Assembly (NCBI GenBank): GCA_964343305.1
Contig: CAYFJO010000041.1
Location: 1 to 42,948, forward strand
Direction of reading: 5' to 3'
DNA length: 42,948 nt
Origin: CAYFJO01 sp964343305
Lineage (GTDB): Bacteria; Planctomycetota; Planctomycetia; Pirellulales; Pirellulaceae
Below, one piece after another: positions 7,907 through 16,177 of this stretch (its first letter is position 1; each line of letters starts with the position of its first letter). The position numbers and the translations under genes are program-made. The notes beneath the pieces are model-generated. The model searched no databases, was not told the origin of the DNA, and saw only the letters and a program-made list of their open reading frames with translations.

Positions 7907-9247
7907 TTAGTCTTCGCCTTCCGCGCTTAAATACAATCTGATGAAAGGCTTGTGCATTCGTTGTTGTGCTTCTTGCGAAAGCGAAGTTGCACGAGAACGC
8001 AATTTGTCTGTAAATGAAATGCGCAATAGGGTTATTTCATTTTGCGGTTCTATCTCAAGCTGTCTTCCATCTGCCAAGACATCAATTACAACCTGTTTCC
8101 AATTCTCAAATGCGAATTCACTTAATTCAGCGTGAGTGACTCCAAGTTCGGTAGATGACCAATTTGCGACTTTGACTCGGTAACAGAAAAAGACACGGCC
8201 ACCAGCCCATTTCCTGACACTGAATACGATTTGAAGTTCACTCCTATGGCGCGATGGGATTTGCAACGACTCCAGTTTCTCAAGCTTTAATCCAAGCGGT
8301 TTGATTTGATAGTCGTCTATTCTTCCTTCTGGAAAAGATATTCGCCAGCGAAACGACATTTGATCGTCAGCTACCTTAGCGCGGATGCGTACTTTGTCCC
8401 TATCGCTGGCCTCAAGAAGCGTACCTTCTTTGGTGAATGCTATCGCCTCGTTTCGCAACGACCAGTAACGCGATAGAATACTAAAAAATGCCAATCCACC
8501 AGCAATCATTCCAAGCCACAAATACAACCTTATCGTATGAACTGCGGATGCGCCGAAGGTCAAGCGATCAGGCTCTTCTTGTTCTTCCGTTGGGATGATT
8601 TGAAGATTCTTCACGTCTAAGGAATCAGCACGTTCGGTTAGTGACTGTAGGAATCTCAACACGTCGCCATCATCGAACACGACTTCAGCCGACTTAACCT
8701 TTCGAACCTCTCCATTATTCAAGTGCAGCGTCAGGTGATTCGCGAACCCAGTGAAATTCAATGTTAGATTCTGAATACTGGAAATTGGGATTGCCTCTTC
8801 ACCCCATGTCATCCCACGCTCATAGAGGGCAATTTGCGGAGTGAAGTCTGGAAAAAACCACATCAAACCTCCAGCAATGATTACCCCAAACAAATAGAGC
8901 GCGTACATTAACGTTGAACCGCGTCCGATCGACTCAATACCAATTAGCCAGTCCACGACAAGCAGCAATCCAAACCAAAAAACAAATCCAAGGCCAAGAA
9001 CCATAATGACCTGCCCCAGCGGTTTGATTCCAACGTGGCGTAGAGCTTCCATCCGCGGCCGCTTGCGGAGGTTGATGATTAATTCTCCAAATTGAGGATG
9101 TGCCGAGTCGCTCTTCAATGCTACTCCTAATTGATCTTGAGATGCCCGGTCGTCGTACTCATGAAACTCGCCAAGTGAATTATACGTGAATTCAATCGCT
9201 CTACCAAAACTTAAGCGTTCCGAGATTCTAGATGGACTCTTCAGCAA
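7907..9247 (-). CDS. Multi-pass membrane protein with PH-like segment, unknown function
   Basis: This 446-residue protein has two adjacent membrane helices (VIMVLGLGFVFWFGLLLVV and a second with MYALYLFGVIIAGGLMWFF, about 80-145), then a segment resembling a bacterial PH-like fold (ALYERGMTWGEEAIPISSIQNL). A third helix follows (LYLWLGMIAGGLAFFSIL, about 240-258), and finally a beta-rich soluble domain of roughly 180 residues. I cannot name the family. The start is uncertain: the longest reading begins at a TTG at 9247 that overlaps the alpha-subunit gene by 20 bases and has no clear ribosome-binding site, and there is no ATG before residue 66. The overlap implies translational coupling. It is one of two membrane genes sitting between the halves of a decarboxylase, which is unusual. 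Confidence 0.65.
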   Translation of the reverse strand: MLKSPSRISERLSFGRAIEFTYNSLGEFHEYDDRASQDQLGVALKSDSAHPQFGELIINLRKRPRMEALRHVGIKPLGQVIMVLGLGFVFWFGLLLVVDWLIGIESIGRGSTLMYALYLFGVIIAGGLMWFFPDFTPQIALYERGMTWGEEAIPISSIQNLTLNFTGFANHLTLHLNNGEVRKVKSAEVVFDDGDVLRFLQSLTERADSLDVKNLQIIPTEEQEEPDRLTFGASAVHTIRLYLWLGMIAGGLAFFSILSRYWSLRNEAIAFTKEGTLLEASDRDKVRIRAKVADDQMSFRWRISFPEGRIDDYQIKPLGLKLEKLESLQIPSRHRSELQIVFSVRKWAGGRVFFCYRVKVANWSSTELGVTHAELSEFAFENWKQVVIDVLADGRQLEIEPQNEITLLRISFTDKLRSRATSLSQEAQQRMHKPFIRLYLSAEGED

Positions 9248-9710
9248 TCAGTGCAATGCCCGGTTTCCCTACCTCTTGGCAGGCCAAGTAATGTTCGGCT
9301 AACATCGGCTTGTCTTCAGGCCGATCGATCAAACGGTAGTCAAGTTGCCAACTTTTCAGAAACGGCTCGGCAAACAACTTCGCCGAGTCACGCGACTCTT
9401 TCACCAGCCAATTCCGTGCGCCAACGATCGCAAAAATCGGTAACTTCAAATCGAGCAGTACGTTGCGCATCGAATCGCTGGATTCGAACAGCCCGGTCGT
9501 TTGGATCATCACCACCAGCGATTTGCCTCCAAGATGCAAGCCGGCTGCGATTGCCCACGCTTCGCCCTCGCGACAAACTCGCACCAATTCGATTCCATCC
9601 GCCGATTCCAGGTCGCTCTCCCACTGGCCGATTTCCGAATCAGGAACCCAAATGACGCGAGTCACATCTAGATCCGAGAGAATTGCTACGATTTCGAGGC
9701 CTGAGTACAT
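9228..9710 (-). CDS. Thiamine-diphosphate-dependent decarboxylase, alpha subunit (PYR-domain protein, ComD-like)
   Basis: The 160-residue protein matches the pyrimidine-binding half of split 2-oxoacid decarboxylases, such as the sulfopyruvate decarboxylase alpha subunit. It has an N-terminal 'VTRVIWVPDSEIGQWESDL' strand-helix, the conserved acidic segment VRVCREGEAWAIAAGLHLGG whose Glu would contact the thiamine pyrimidine, and MIQTTGLFESSDSMRNVLLDLKLPIFAIVGAR, the signature of the ComD/phosphonopyruvate decarboxylase group. It is the first gene of a four-gene minus-strand unit that ends with the beta subunit at 6674-7249. The active enzyme is expected to be an alpha-beta complex in the cytoplasm that decarboxylates a 3-substituted pyruvate to an aldehyde. 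The ribosome-binding site before ATG 9710 is weak. The divergent plus-strand gene at 10005 shares the 294-base upstream region, where no clear promoter motif was found. Confidence 0.82.
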   Translation of the reverse strand: MYSGLEIVAILSDLDVTRVIWVPDSEIGQWESDLESADGIELVRVCREGEAWAIAAGLHLGGKSLVVMIQTTGLFESSDSMRNVLLDLKLPIFAIVGARNWLVKESRDSAKLFAEPFLKSWQLDYRLIDRPEDKPMLAEHYLACQEVGKPGIALIAEESI

Positions 9711-10004
9711 TCCGAGAGCCTAACATGTCGATCCGTTGTTGACGAGAATTCGCCTGCGATTCTTATCAAAGTCTTTCTTCAATTCGAAAATGTGGTTGCT
9801 CGCGGCGGCATCCACTGTATTCAGGCGGCGTCGCTGACCAGAATCGAGGCGTCTTCCAATTCCGATGCGTGCCGCTGGCCGTCCACGCTCTTAAGCGATT
9901 TCCAGTCGGAATGTCATCCTGGCAATCGACGGGAACTTATGTCACAATCAACCCGTCGTATCTTGGTTGAGAAAAAAACTACTCTTCCCGCACAGGACCC
10001 TCCC

Positions 10005-10721
10005 ATGAAAAAACAACTCACGCTTTCCGTGTTAGCGACACTCTTTCTCTGCGGCACGGCGATGCCTGACGACCAGGAAACGTTGCAGGAGAGCCTCAAA
10101 AAATGGCAAACCGTTCGCGACAAATCCAAAGGTAACTATTCGTACAAGGTTCGCTGGTCAAGCTTCGCGGGGTTCGGACATGAAACCGAAGTGTTTATCG
10201 AGGAAAACAAAGTATCCAAGCGACGATTCCGGGAGTTCAGCAATCGGCCACAACTTATCCAGCCAGGCCAGCCGGCACCCAAAAAGTCGGCGTTCAAGTG
10301 GGTTGAAACCGGCGACGATTTGGGCAAGCACAAAGAAGGTGCTCCGCCCAAAACGCTCGACGAGCTCTATGCCGAAGCCGGCGAAGTGCTGAAACGCGAA
10401 CTCCCGGCGCATGAACGCCGCTACCTTCGCTTCGACAAGCAGGGCCTGCTGCTGGCCTGTTACACGGTCGATACTCGCATTGCCGACGACGCACCGTTGA
10501 AAGGTGTCGTCATTTCCAGCATTTCGGTGAATCCTGGTGGCAAAGTCTACAAGGCTCCCAATGGCAAGCCGTTCCCAGCCCACTGGGGCCCACCGCCCAG
10601 GATTCAAACTCGCGATTTGCGACCACTGCCGGGCGGTTACGGTCGAGGCAGTGGAACGCTTGCCAGATGGATTCAGATGAATCTCGACAAGGACGCGAAG
10701 AAGAAAGGGCGAGAGGGCTGA
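10005..10721 (+). CDS. Exported protein of unknown function
   Basis: Starting at ATG 10005 the product has 238 residues, with a clear signal peptide (MKKQLTLSVLATLFLCGTAMP) followed by a mature basic protein. AGGA lies eight bases before this ATG. A longer in-frame reading to 9792 would put the signal peptide 71 residues inside, so it is rejected. The mature part (KWQTVRDKSKGNYSYKVRWSSFAGFGHETEVFI, then KRELPAHERRYLRFDKQGLLLACYTVD) resembles small periplasmic proteins that begin 'W...K..NYSY', but I cannot assign a family name or reaction. The C-terminus is Gly/Pro/Lys-rich. It stands alone, divergent from the decarboxylase unit and convergent with the sulfatase/PhoD gene. Confidence 0.75.
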   Translation: MKKQLTLSVLATLFLCGTAMPDDQETLQESLKKWQTVRDKSKGNYSYKVRWSSFAGFGHETEVFIEENKVSKRRFREFSNRPQLIQPGQPAPKKSAFKWVETGDDLGKHKEGAPPKTLDELYAEAGEVLKRELPAHERRYLRFDKQGLLLACYTVDTRIADDAPLKGVVISSISVNPGGKVYKAPNGKPFPAHWGPPPRIQTRDLRPLPGGYGRGSGTLARWIQMNLDKDAKKKGREG

Positions 10722-10881
10722 TTACGGATCCGAGGATTCCGAAAGTTGCGGTAAATTCGCACCGCTCCACCGTGGCTTCGACCTGCCAGCGTTTGATGCC
10801 GGGCAACTTCACCAACCCAACGACCGGATGTTCGCGTTTTCTGCGATCAACGTTTAAACCAGTCGCTGACCCGTTGTGATC

Positions 10882-10902
10882 CCGCCGGGGCAGGTCCGGC
10901 GG
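10882..10902. terminator. Possible stem-loop between convergent genes
   Basis: CCGCCGG (10882-10888) pairs with CCGGCGG (10896-10902) over a seven-base loop in the gap between the convergent genes ending at 10721 and 10933. There is no T-run, so terminator function is only suggested by position. Confidence 0.35.
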
Positions 10903-10932
10903 AAATCGAGCCATTGAGATTTGCGATGCGGC

Positions 10933-13713
10933 CTACTTCACATGTTTGTGAAGCACCTTGCCATGCTCGTCATGCCACGTGAACGTCAAGCTGGCATCTT
11001 TCTGCTGAGCCGAGACTTCCACTACAAGAAACCCGCCCGAGCGCGGCGACTGCGAATAAGGCTGTTTGATCAAGCCCTTCGGATCGGTCGACTCTGGATC
11101 ACCGGGCTTGCGACCGAGTCGTGAATTGGCGTCGACCAACGCTCCACAAGAAAACTCTTCGATGCCGCTGGGATGCACCGCATGATATTGCCAGTGGCGA
11201 TCGCCGCATAAAACGGAAAAGCTCTTGTCGATGCCGGTTTCCTTGAGCCACGCGAAGAACTCGTCGCGCTCGTGTTGAAAACCGTTGATGTCGCAGTGGT
11301 TATCGATCTTACGAGCGTCGTCCGGGCCGATCATGGGCGTGGGCGAGATGAGCAATTTGTATTTTGCGTCACTCGCTTTGAGCGTTCGTTTGAGCCACGC
11401 ACGTTGCTCGTCGCCCCAGATCGATTTGCCGGGGCCGTCCTTCATTTCGTTTGGGCTGCGATACATGCGGTTCTCGGGAAACCAAACTTGCAGGTCGCCG
11501 TTCACGCGATAGGTGCGATAAGTTCTCGCGTCGTCATCGCCGCGGGCAGCGACGGGCAATTGTTCGAGCATCATCTGCCGGCCGACTGCTGGCGACGGAT
11601 CGTAGTCGCCCGTATTGTCGCCGTCGTCGATGCGATAGTCGTGATCGTCGACCATCCAATACGTCGGTACAGCGGCGAACAAGTCGCGGTAGCGCGGCTG
11701 GACGAATTGCTCGTGCCACTTTTGCCGCATCTCGGTGATCGTCTCGGCGCGCGGCTTCTTGGGCGTGTCGTAGTAGACGTTGTCGCCCGTGCCGACGAAA
11801 AAGTGTGGCTTGACTTTGAGGATCGACGCCAGGCCAGGATAGCCGAGATGTTTGTCAGGACCGTCGTAAGGCTCGGGCAGCACCGTGTTGTTGTGCAACA
11901 GGTGAATCTTGCGATCGATGCGGTCGTCGCCATGAAACTTGGCATAATTCATGCCGGTCACGACAACGAAGCGCACTGATTCCGTGGATGATTTGCCTGG
12001 GTGGGTCCTGAATCGAGCGATGGGGCCAGGTTGAAGCGACTTGGTGTCTTTGCCGATGCGTGTGACGCAGCGATACTCCGTACCGGGCTGCAAGTCTTTG
12101 AATTCGGCGCGGGCGATGAAGTCGTTGTCGGCGGTTGCATTGACGGTTTGTTTGAGGCCGTCGCCTGCCGGCTCGGCGTTAAACAATTCGAATTCGACAA
12201 CACCAGCCATCCCTGGCACTTCGCGTTCGACCGCCTTGTCAGTCTTGGTCAAACGCACTTGGACGAACGCCCGGTTCGTGCTGACGTCGCCGACCATGAT
12301 TCCCATGCCGGCGAATGGTTCGGTGACTTTCTTTTGGTCCTCGATGTTCGCCACGTTGGTCAACGGCAGATACATGGCCAATTGCGCCTTGACGAGAGCT
12401 AGTTTTTCGTCGCCTGCCAGGTTCTTCCACTCCATCGGATCCACCTCGTGGTCGTACAATTCCTCGCTGCCGTCGGCATAACGAATGTAGCGATAACGAT
12501 CCGACCGGAGCGAGTGGTTGTTGCGGCCGTGTGTCGTCAGCGACGGACGTTCCCACTCAAATTCCGGGTTTTCGAGCAAACGTCGCAGGCTTGTTCCTTC
12601 GAGCGACTTGTTCTGCGACAGGCCGCACAGTTCGACCAGCGTCGGATAAATGTCGAGCAAGTTGACTGGCCGGTCACAGCGCGAGCCTGCCTTCGTCAAT
12701 CCCGGTACAACGAACGCCAACGGCGTCCGCGTGGCTTCTTCCCACAGCGCGAACTTGCGCCAATGTTGTTTCTCGCCAAGATGCCAGCCGTGATCGGTCC
12801 AAAAAACAATGATCGTGTTCTTGGCGTGCGAACTCTTGTCCAATGCGTCGAGCACGCGACCGAGTTGTGTATCCGTGAAGGCCATTGACGCCAGGTAACC
12901 TTGCACGGCCTTCTTCCACTGCCCGTGCTTCGTCACGTTAGCATGATCTCTTTCGGGCCGCGCCATTTTGCGACCCGCGGCCGGCACGTCGTCCAAGTCG
13001 CCATCGATCGTCTTCGGCAACTCGATCGATTCGAGCGGAAACATGTCGAAATACTTTTGTGGCACATACCAAGGCAGGTGTGGCCGATAGAACCCGCAAG
13101 CGAGAAAAAATGGTTTGTCATGTTTCTTGCCGAGCTGCCCAATGATCCAATCGGCAACTTGTGCATCGCCCATTTTCGAATCGCCAACGTCCACTGGCCC
13201 CCAATCAAAATGAGCTGTCTTGGGAATGCCATTGATCGGCCGTCCGTCCGGCAATGGATCGGCAGGCTTTTGTTGCGTCTTCGACGGAAAGTAAACGTCC
13301 CACGAAGGCGGATCCGGAAAGCGGCCGTGATAGATCTTGCCGGAGCCCATCGCCGTGTAACCGTTGGCCATGAAATGTTGCGGCAACGTGACGGCGTCAG
13401 GCATCGCTTTGCGCCACGGCTGAGCGTTGTAATAAACACCCGACGTCGACGGCCGAATCCCCGTCATCAGCGCCGCCCGCGAAGGGTTGCAAGCGGGTGC
13501 CGCACAATGAGCGTTGGCAAACAGCATCCCACGTTTTGCCAGCCGATCGATATTGGGCGTGGCCGATTGCTGGTGACCGGCCAGCACGCCAATCCAGTCG
13601 TTTAAATCATCGACAGCGATAAACAACACGTTCGACTTTTCCTCCGCGTTGCTGTCTGCTGGCACATTGGCAAAAAAGATGACGATAAGCAAAATGAAGA
13701 TGCGGCAATTCAT
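10933..13713 (-). CDS. Fusion of a type I sulfatase and a PhoD-like metallophosphoesterase
   Basis: The 926-residue exported protein (signal peptide MNCRIFILLIVIFFANVPADS) carries two hydrolase domains. Residues about 25-470 are a type I sulfatase of the iduronate-2-sulfatase kind: metal site NVLFIAVDDLND, formylglycine motif CNPSR with Cys75, GSGKIYHG, FWTDHGWHLGEKQHW and LLDIYPTLVELCGL. Residues about 490-920 resemble PhoD-type alkaline phosphatase/phosphodiesterases: a fibronectin-like lead-in (LKDLQPGTEYRCVTRIG), then metal-site segments FFVGTGDNVYYD, YWMVDDHDYRIDDGDN, SPTPMIGPDD and SVLCGDRHWQYHA. Both sets of catalytic residues look intact, so the protein could remove sulfate and phosphate esters from the same polymer in the periplasm. 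The sulfatase needs a formylglycine-generating enzyme from elsewhere. It is the last of the seven co-oriented minus genes, 147 bases after its upstream neighbour, with a palindrome in between. Confidence 0.88.
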   Translation of the reverse strand: MNCRIFILLIVIFFANVPADSNAEEKSNVLFIAVDDLNDWIGVLAGHQQSATPNIDRLAKRGMLFANAHCAAPACNPSRAALMTGIRPSTSGVYYNAQPWRKAMPDAVTLPQHFMANGYTAMGSGKIYHGRFPDPPSWDVYFPSKTQQKPADPLPDGRPINGIPKTAHFDWGPVDVGDSKMGDAQVADWIIGQLGKKHDKPFFLACGFYRPHLPWYVPQKYFDMFPLESIELPKTIDGDLDDVPAAGRKMARPERDHANVTKHGQWKKAVQGYLASMAFTDTQLGRVLDALDKSSHAKNTIIVFWTDHGWHLGEKQHWRKFALWEEATRTPLAFVVPGLTKAGSRCDRPVNLLDIYPTLVELCGLSQNKSLEGTSLRRLLENPEFEWERPSLTTHGRNNHSLRSDRYRYIRYADGSEELYDHEVDPMEWKNLAGDEKLALVKAQLAMYLPLTNVANIEDQKKVTEPFAGMGIMVGDVSTNRAFVQVRLTKTDKAVEREVPGMAGVVEFELFNAEPAGDGLKQTVNATADNDFIARAEFKDLQPGTEYRCVTRIGKDTKSLQPGPIARFRTHPGKSSTESVRFVVVTGMNYAKFHGDDRIDRKIHLLHNNTVLPEPYDGPDKHLGYPGLASILKVKPHFFVGTGDNVYYDTPKKPRAETITEMRQKWHEQFVQPRYRDLFAAVPTYWMVDDHDYRIDDGDNTGDYDPSPAVGRQMMLEQLPVAARGDDDARTYRTYRVNGDLQVWFPENRMYRSPNEMKDGPGKSIWGDEQRAWLKRTLKASDAKYKLLISPTPMIGPDDARKIDNHCDINGFQHERDEFFAWLKETGIDKSFSVLCGDRHWQYHAVHPSGIEEFSCGALVDANSRLGRKPGDPESTDPKGLIKQPYSQSPRSGGFLVVEVSAQQKDASLTFTWHDEHGKVLHKHVK

Positions 13714-13798
13714 GGTGCGGCTCCGTAAGTTCTGTGATCACGAAATGTCCATTTTACCAAACAAGAAACCACGAAGCGCGAACAAATCTCGCGGTTCA

Positions 13799-13827
13799 AC
13801 CCGAGCGAAGCAGTGATTTGCTCGGGT
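13799..13827. repeat. Intergenic palindrome ACCCGAGC/GCTCGGGT
   Basis: Eight-base arms at 13799-13806 and 13820-13827 surround a 13-base spacer, in the 147-base gap between the two largest hydrolase genes. It could end the transcript of the upstream gene or be another dispersed repeat. Confidence 0.55.
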
Positions 13828-13860
13828 CACAGACCCAAGCTACGTAGTTCCGAGACACGG

Positions 13861-16077
13861 TCACTCCTCGATCCGGTTCAGCCAACCTTCGATCGTAAAT
13901 GCCGGGCTACCCAGTTCCTTCGAATACAAACACGACAGAATCTCCCGGCCTGTCGGCCGCAATCCGAAGTCCGGCAGTGTGGCCCCGCGTTGATGGAGAT
14001 CGGTGCCGTAGAGACGTTCAAGTTTGATGCCGTGCTGGTCACACCACTCGCCGGAATTCACGGTTGGCAACGCACGGATCTGCGCGAGTGTCCAACCGGG
14101 AGTGCCAAGATGCTGGTGAATCCACTCCAGCGATTCTTTGTAGACCATGTAGGGCCGATGACCGCCGTCTTTTTCAAACCAGGCCTTGATGCGCCCCGGT
14201 TTGCCAAGTGATTTGCAAACCGCGGATGCTTCGCGCACGACGTGACGCGTTCCAAGCCATGCACTCTTGTCGTCTTCACGGTCGATGACCCAGTCAGCAT
14301 CGCCGTTGGTGATCAACACGGCACAATCCGGCGCGGCCAGCGACGCGTATTGAGTCCATGAACAGATCTCTCGCATGCGTTGATTGGGCACCTTAGTGCA
14401 ATACTTCGTACGCAGGCCAATGTCGTGATACGCCCAGCCAGAGACGACCGCCATTTTGATGCGCGGCTCAAGCGCCGCCATCCAACCCGCTTTGGCACCG
14501 CCAAGCGAATTGCCGGCCACGCCAATGCGATCGTGGTCGATGTCTTCGCGCTGCATCAGAAAATCGATGCCGCGCATCGTGTCAAAGACGAGCTTGCCCA
14601 TCATCAACCGGCCCGCTTTGTCGGCGCGGTCATGAACCGACTTGGGATCGTGCGCTCGCGTGCCGAGCTTGCCTTGGTGATGTCGCTCTTCCTCGCCGAT
14701 CGGGTCCAGTGCGAGGCAGGCCAGACCGAGCTTTGCATAGACTTGTCCGGCGTAGTTGTATTGCCACTGGCTTTTGCTGCCGCCGTGGCCAAAGGTCAAC
14801 ACGATCGCAGGCATTCGGCCCGTCGGTTTTTTCGGTCGATACAGAACCGCGGGCACTCGCGAACCTGGCTCGCTGGAGAAAACCCATTTTTCGATGACGA
14901 TGCCGTCGTTTTCAAACTCGCCACGCTTTTCGGCATCCAATGGCGCGCGGTCATTGGGGATGCCCAACATGTCGCTAAGTTTTGCACGAGTTTGAGTTTG
15001 CCAGGCAAGGAACTCATCCTTGGCGAGTGGCGGTCGCCTGGTGGTTGATGCTGCCGTCTCCGCGGCAGGTTTCCAAACCGCCGTGTTGATCGCAAAATAC
15101 TTGTTGACAAACGGCGGCTTTTTGCGGCTGGCGTACCAAATACGTAAACTCCCGTCAGGCAACCGCATGACCGATTGGCTCGTGCAGTAATGCGACTCCC
15201 ACGTGCGATCCGGGTCCGGCACGAGCACGGGATTGTTTGGATGCTTGTACCATCGCAATCCGTCGAGACTTGCAGCAAAACCAATGGACGTCGTGTTCGG
15301 ACGCGCCGTCGAGTAACTGCCGTACCACATCAAATACGCATCGTCAATCTTCAACACGGTCGGATAAAACAACCGCGATCGTTCCCATTTCTGGTCGACG
15401 ACCAGCACGGGCTCGCTGGTCACCCGCCAACGGCGACCGTCGGTGCTCGAAGCATGCCGCATGATCCACGGATCGGCGCTGACGTCGGTATACCACATTT
15501 GATAGAAGCGGCCCGTTTTGATGATCGTCGGGGCGTAGGCGTTTTTCAATAAAACGTCGAACGGCGCCGACCAACGAATGCCATCTTCACTGGTTGTTTC
15601 ATGCAGCGTGTGCAAGCCGGACGGATCCTCGAACCACGTCGAACTGAACCACATTCGCAATTTGCCGCCGTCGCGCAACACCGTACCGTCTGGATTGCGC
15701 AACAACGTCGGTGTGAGGATCGAATGTCTGTCGTCACCAAATTCAAAGACAGGATTCGACTTAAATTTGAAGAACTTGCGACCGTCTGCGCTGGTCGCCA
15801 ATCCCATCGCAAACACACGTTTTGCCACCGTGCCGCGTGAGCCGCAATACCAGAGTTGAAAACTGTCACGAGTGTTCGCCACACACGGCGCGAAGATGTG
15901 CGTGTCGTCAAACTGCCCGGCCTCGCCAAGGGACACGATTGGACCATCGGTGTCGCGCTGCCACGCTTGAGGTTCGAACCACTTTTCTAACTCGTTTGGG
16001 GGTTCTGCCCGCGATTGGACAACAAGCGGTCCAACGATCGTGAGGAGACATGCGTATCGGACAAAGGTCTTGAACAT
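13861..16077 (-). CDS. Exported two-domain protein: GH43-like beta-propeller plus alpha/beta-hydrolase (esterase)
   Basis: From ATG 16077 the product has 738 residues, with a signal peptide MFKTFVRYACLLTIVGPLVV ending near SRAEP. The first part (about 25-350) is built of repeated 'W....SADG..F', 'LRMWFSS', 'YQMWYTDVS', 'LMWYGSY' and 'LRIWYAS' units, typical of the five-bladed propellers of GH43/GH32-like and related glycan-active proteins. The second part (about 370-640) is an alpha/beta-hydrolase of the acetyl-xylan-esterase/dienelactone-hydrolase type: TFGHGGSKSQW oxyanion region, nucleophile Ser in GNSLGGAKAG, Asp in NGDADWVID, His in KDGGHRPY. An in-frame ATG at 16140 lies inside a palindromic repeat and would bury the signal peptide, so 16077 is chosen although its ribosome-binding site is weak. 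Its place between two sulfatase genes points to periplasmic breakdown of a decorated polysaccharide, removing acyl groups. Confidence 0.8.
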   Translation of the reverse strand: MFKTFVRYACLLTIVGPLVVQSRAEPPNELEKWFEPQAWQRDTDGPIVSLGEAGQFDDTHIFAPCVANTRDSFQLWYCGSRGTVAKRVFAMGLATSADGRKFFKFKSNPVFEFGDDRHSILTPTLLRNPDGTVLRDGGKLRMWFSSTWFEDPSGLHTLHETTSEDGIRWSAPFDVLLKNAYAPTIIKTGRFYQMWYTDVSADPWIMRHASSTDGRRWRVTSEPVLVVDQKWERSRLFYPTVLKIDDAYLMWYGSYSTARPNTTSIGFAASLDGLRWYKHPNNPVLVPDPDRTWESHYCTSQSVMRLPDGSLRIWYASRKKPPFVNKYFAINTAVWKPAAETAASTTRRPPLAKDEFLAWQTQTRAKLSDMLGIPNDRAPLDAEKRGEFENDGIVIEKWVFSSEPGSRVPAVLYRPKKPTGRMPAIVLTFGHGGSKSQWQYNYAGQVYAKLGLACLALDPIGEEERHHQGKLGTRAHDPKSVHDRADKAGRLMMGKLVFDTMRGIDFLMQREDIDHDRIGVAGNSLGGAKAGWMAALEPRIKMAVVSGWAYHDIGLRTKYCTKVPNQRMREICSWTQYASLAAPDCAVLITNGDADWVIDREDDKSAWLGTRHVVREASAVCKSLGKPGRIKAWFEKDGGHRPYMVYKESLEWIHQHLGTPGWTLAQIRALPTVNSGEWCDQHGIKLERLYGTDLHQRGATLPDFGLRPTGREILSCLYSKELGSPAFTIEGWLNRIEE

Positions 16078-16110
16078 TTTCTCGACTTGCTCGGCAAGAT
16101 GTTTTGAACA

Positions 16111-16162
16111 GAAGCCAACAGAGGAAACAAAGGAACGCATCTTCGTTTCCTCTGTTTGCTTC
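16111..16162. repeat. Intergenic palindromic repeat, 18-bp arms
   Basis: The 18-base segment at 16111-16128 (containing ACAGAGGAAAC) is an inverted copy of 16145-16162 with one mismatch and a 16-base spacer. It lies between two minus-strand genes, right after the sulfatase stop at 16178, so it could act as a terminator; the lack of a T-run and its sequence favour a dispersed repeat. Confidence 0.75.
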
Positions 16163-16177
16163 TACACCGTTCCAGGG

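Noticed and set aside
11272..11979. 235-codon plus-strand ORF within the sulfatase/PhoD region
   Set aside because: It is antisense to a protein with two sets of intact catalytic motifs, and its own translation resembles no family.
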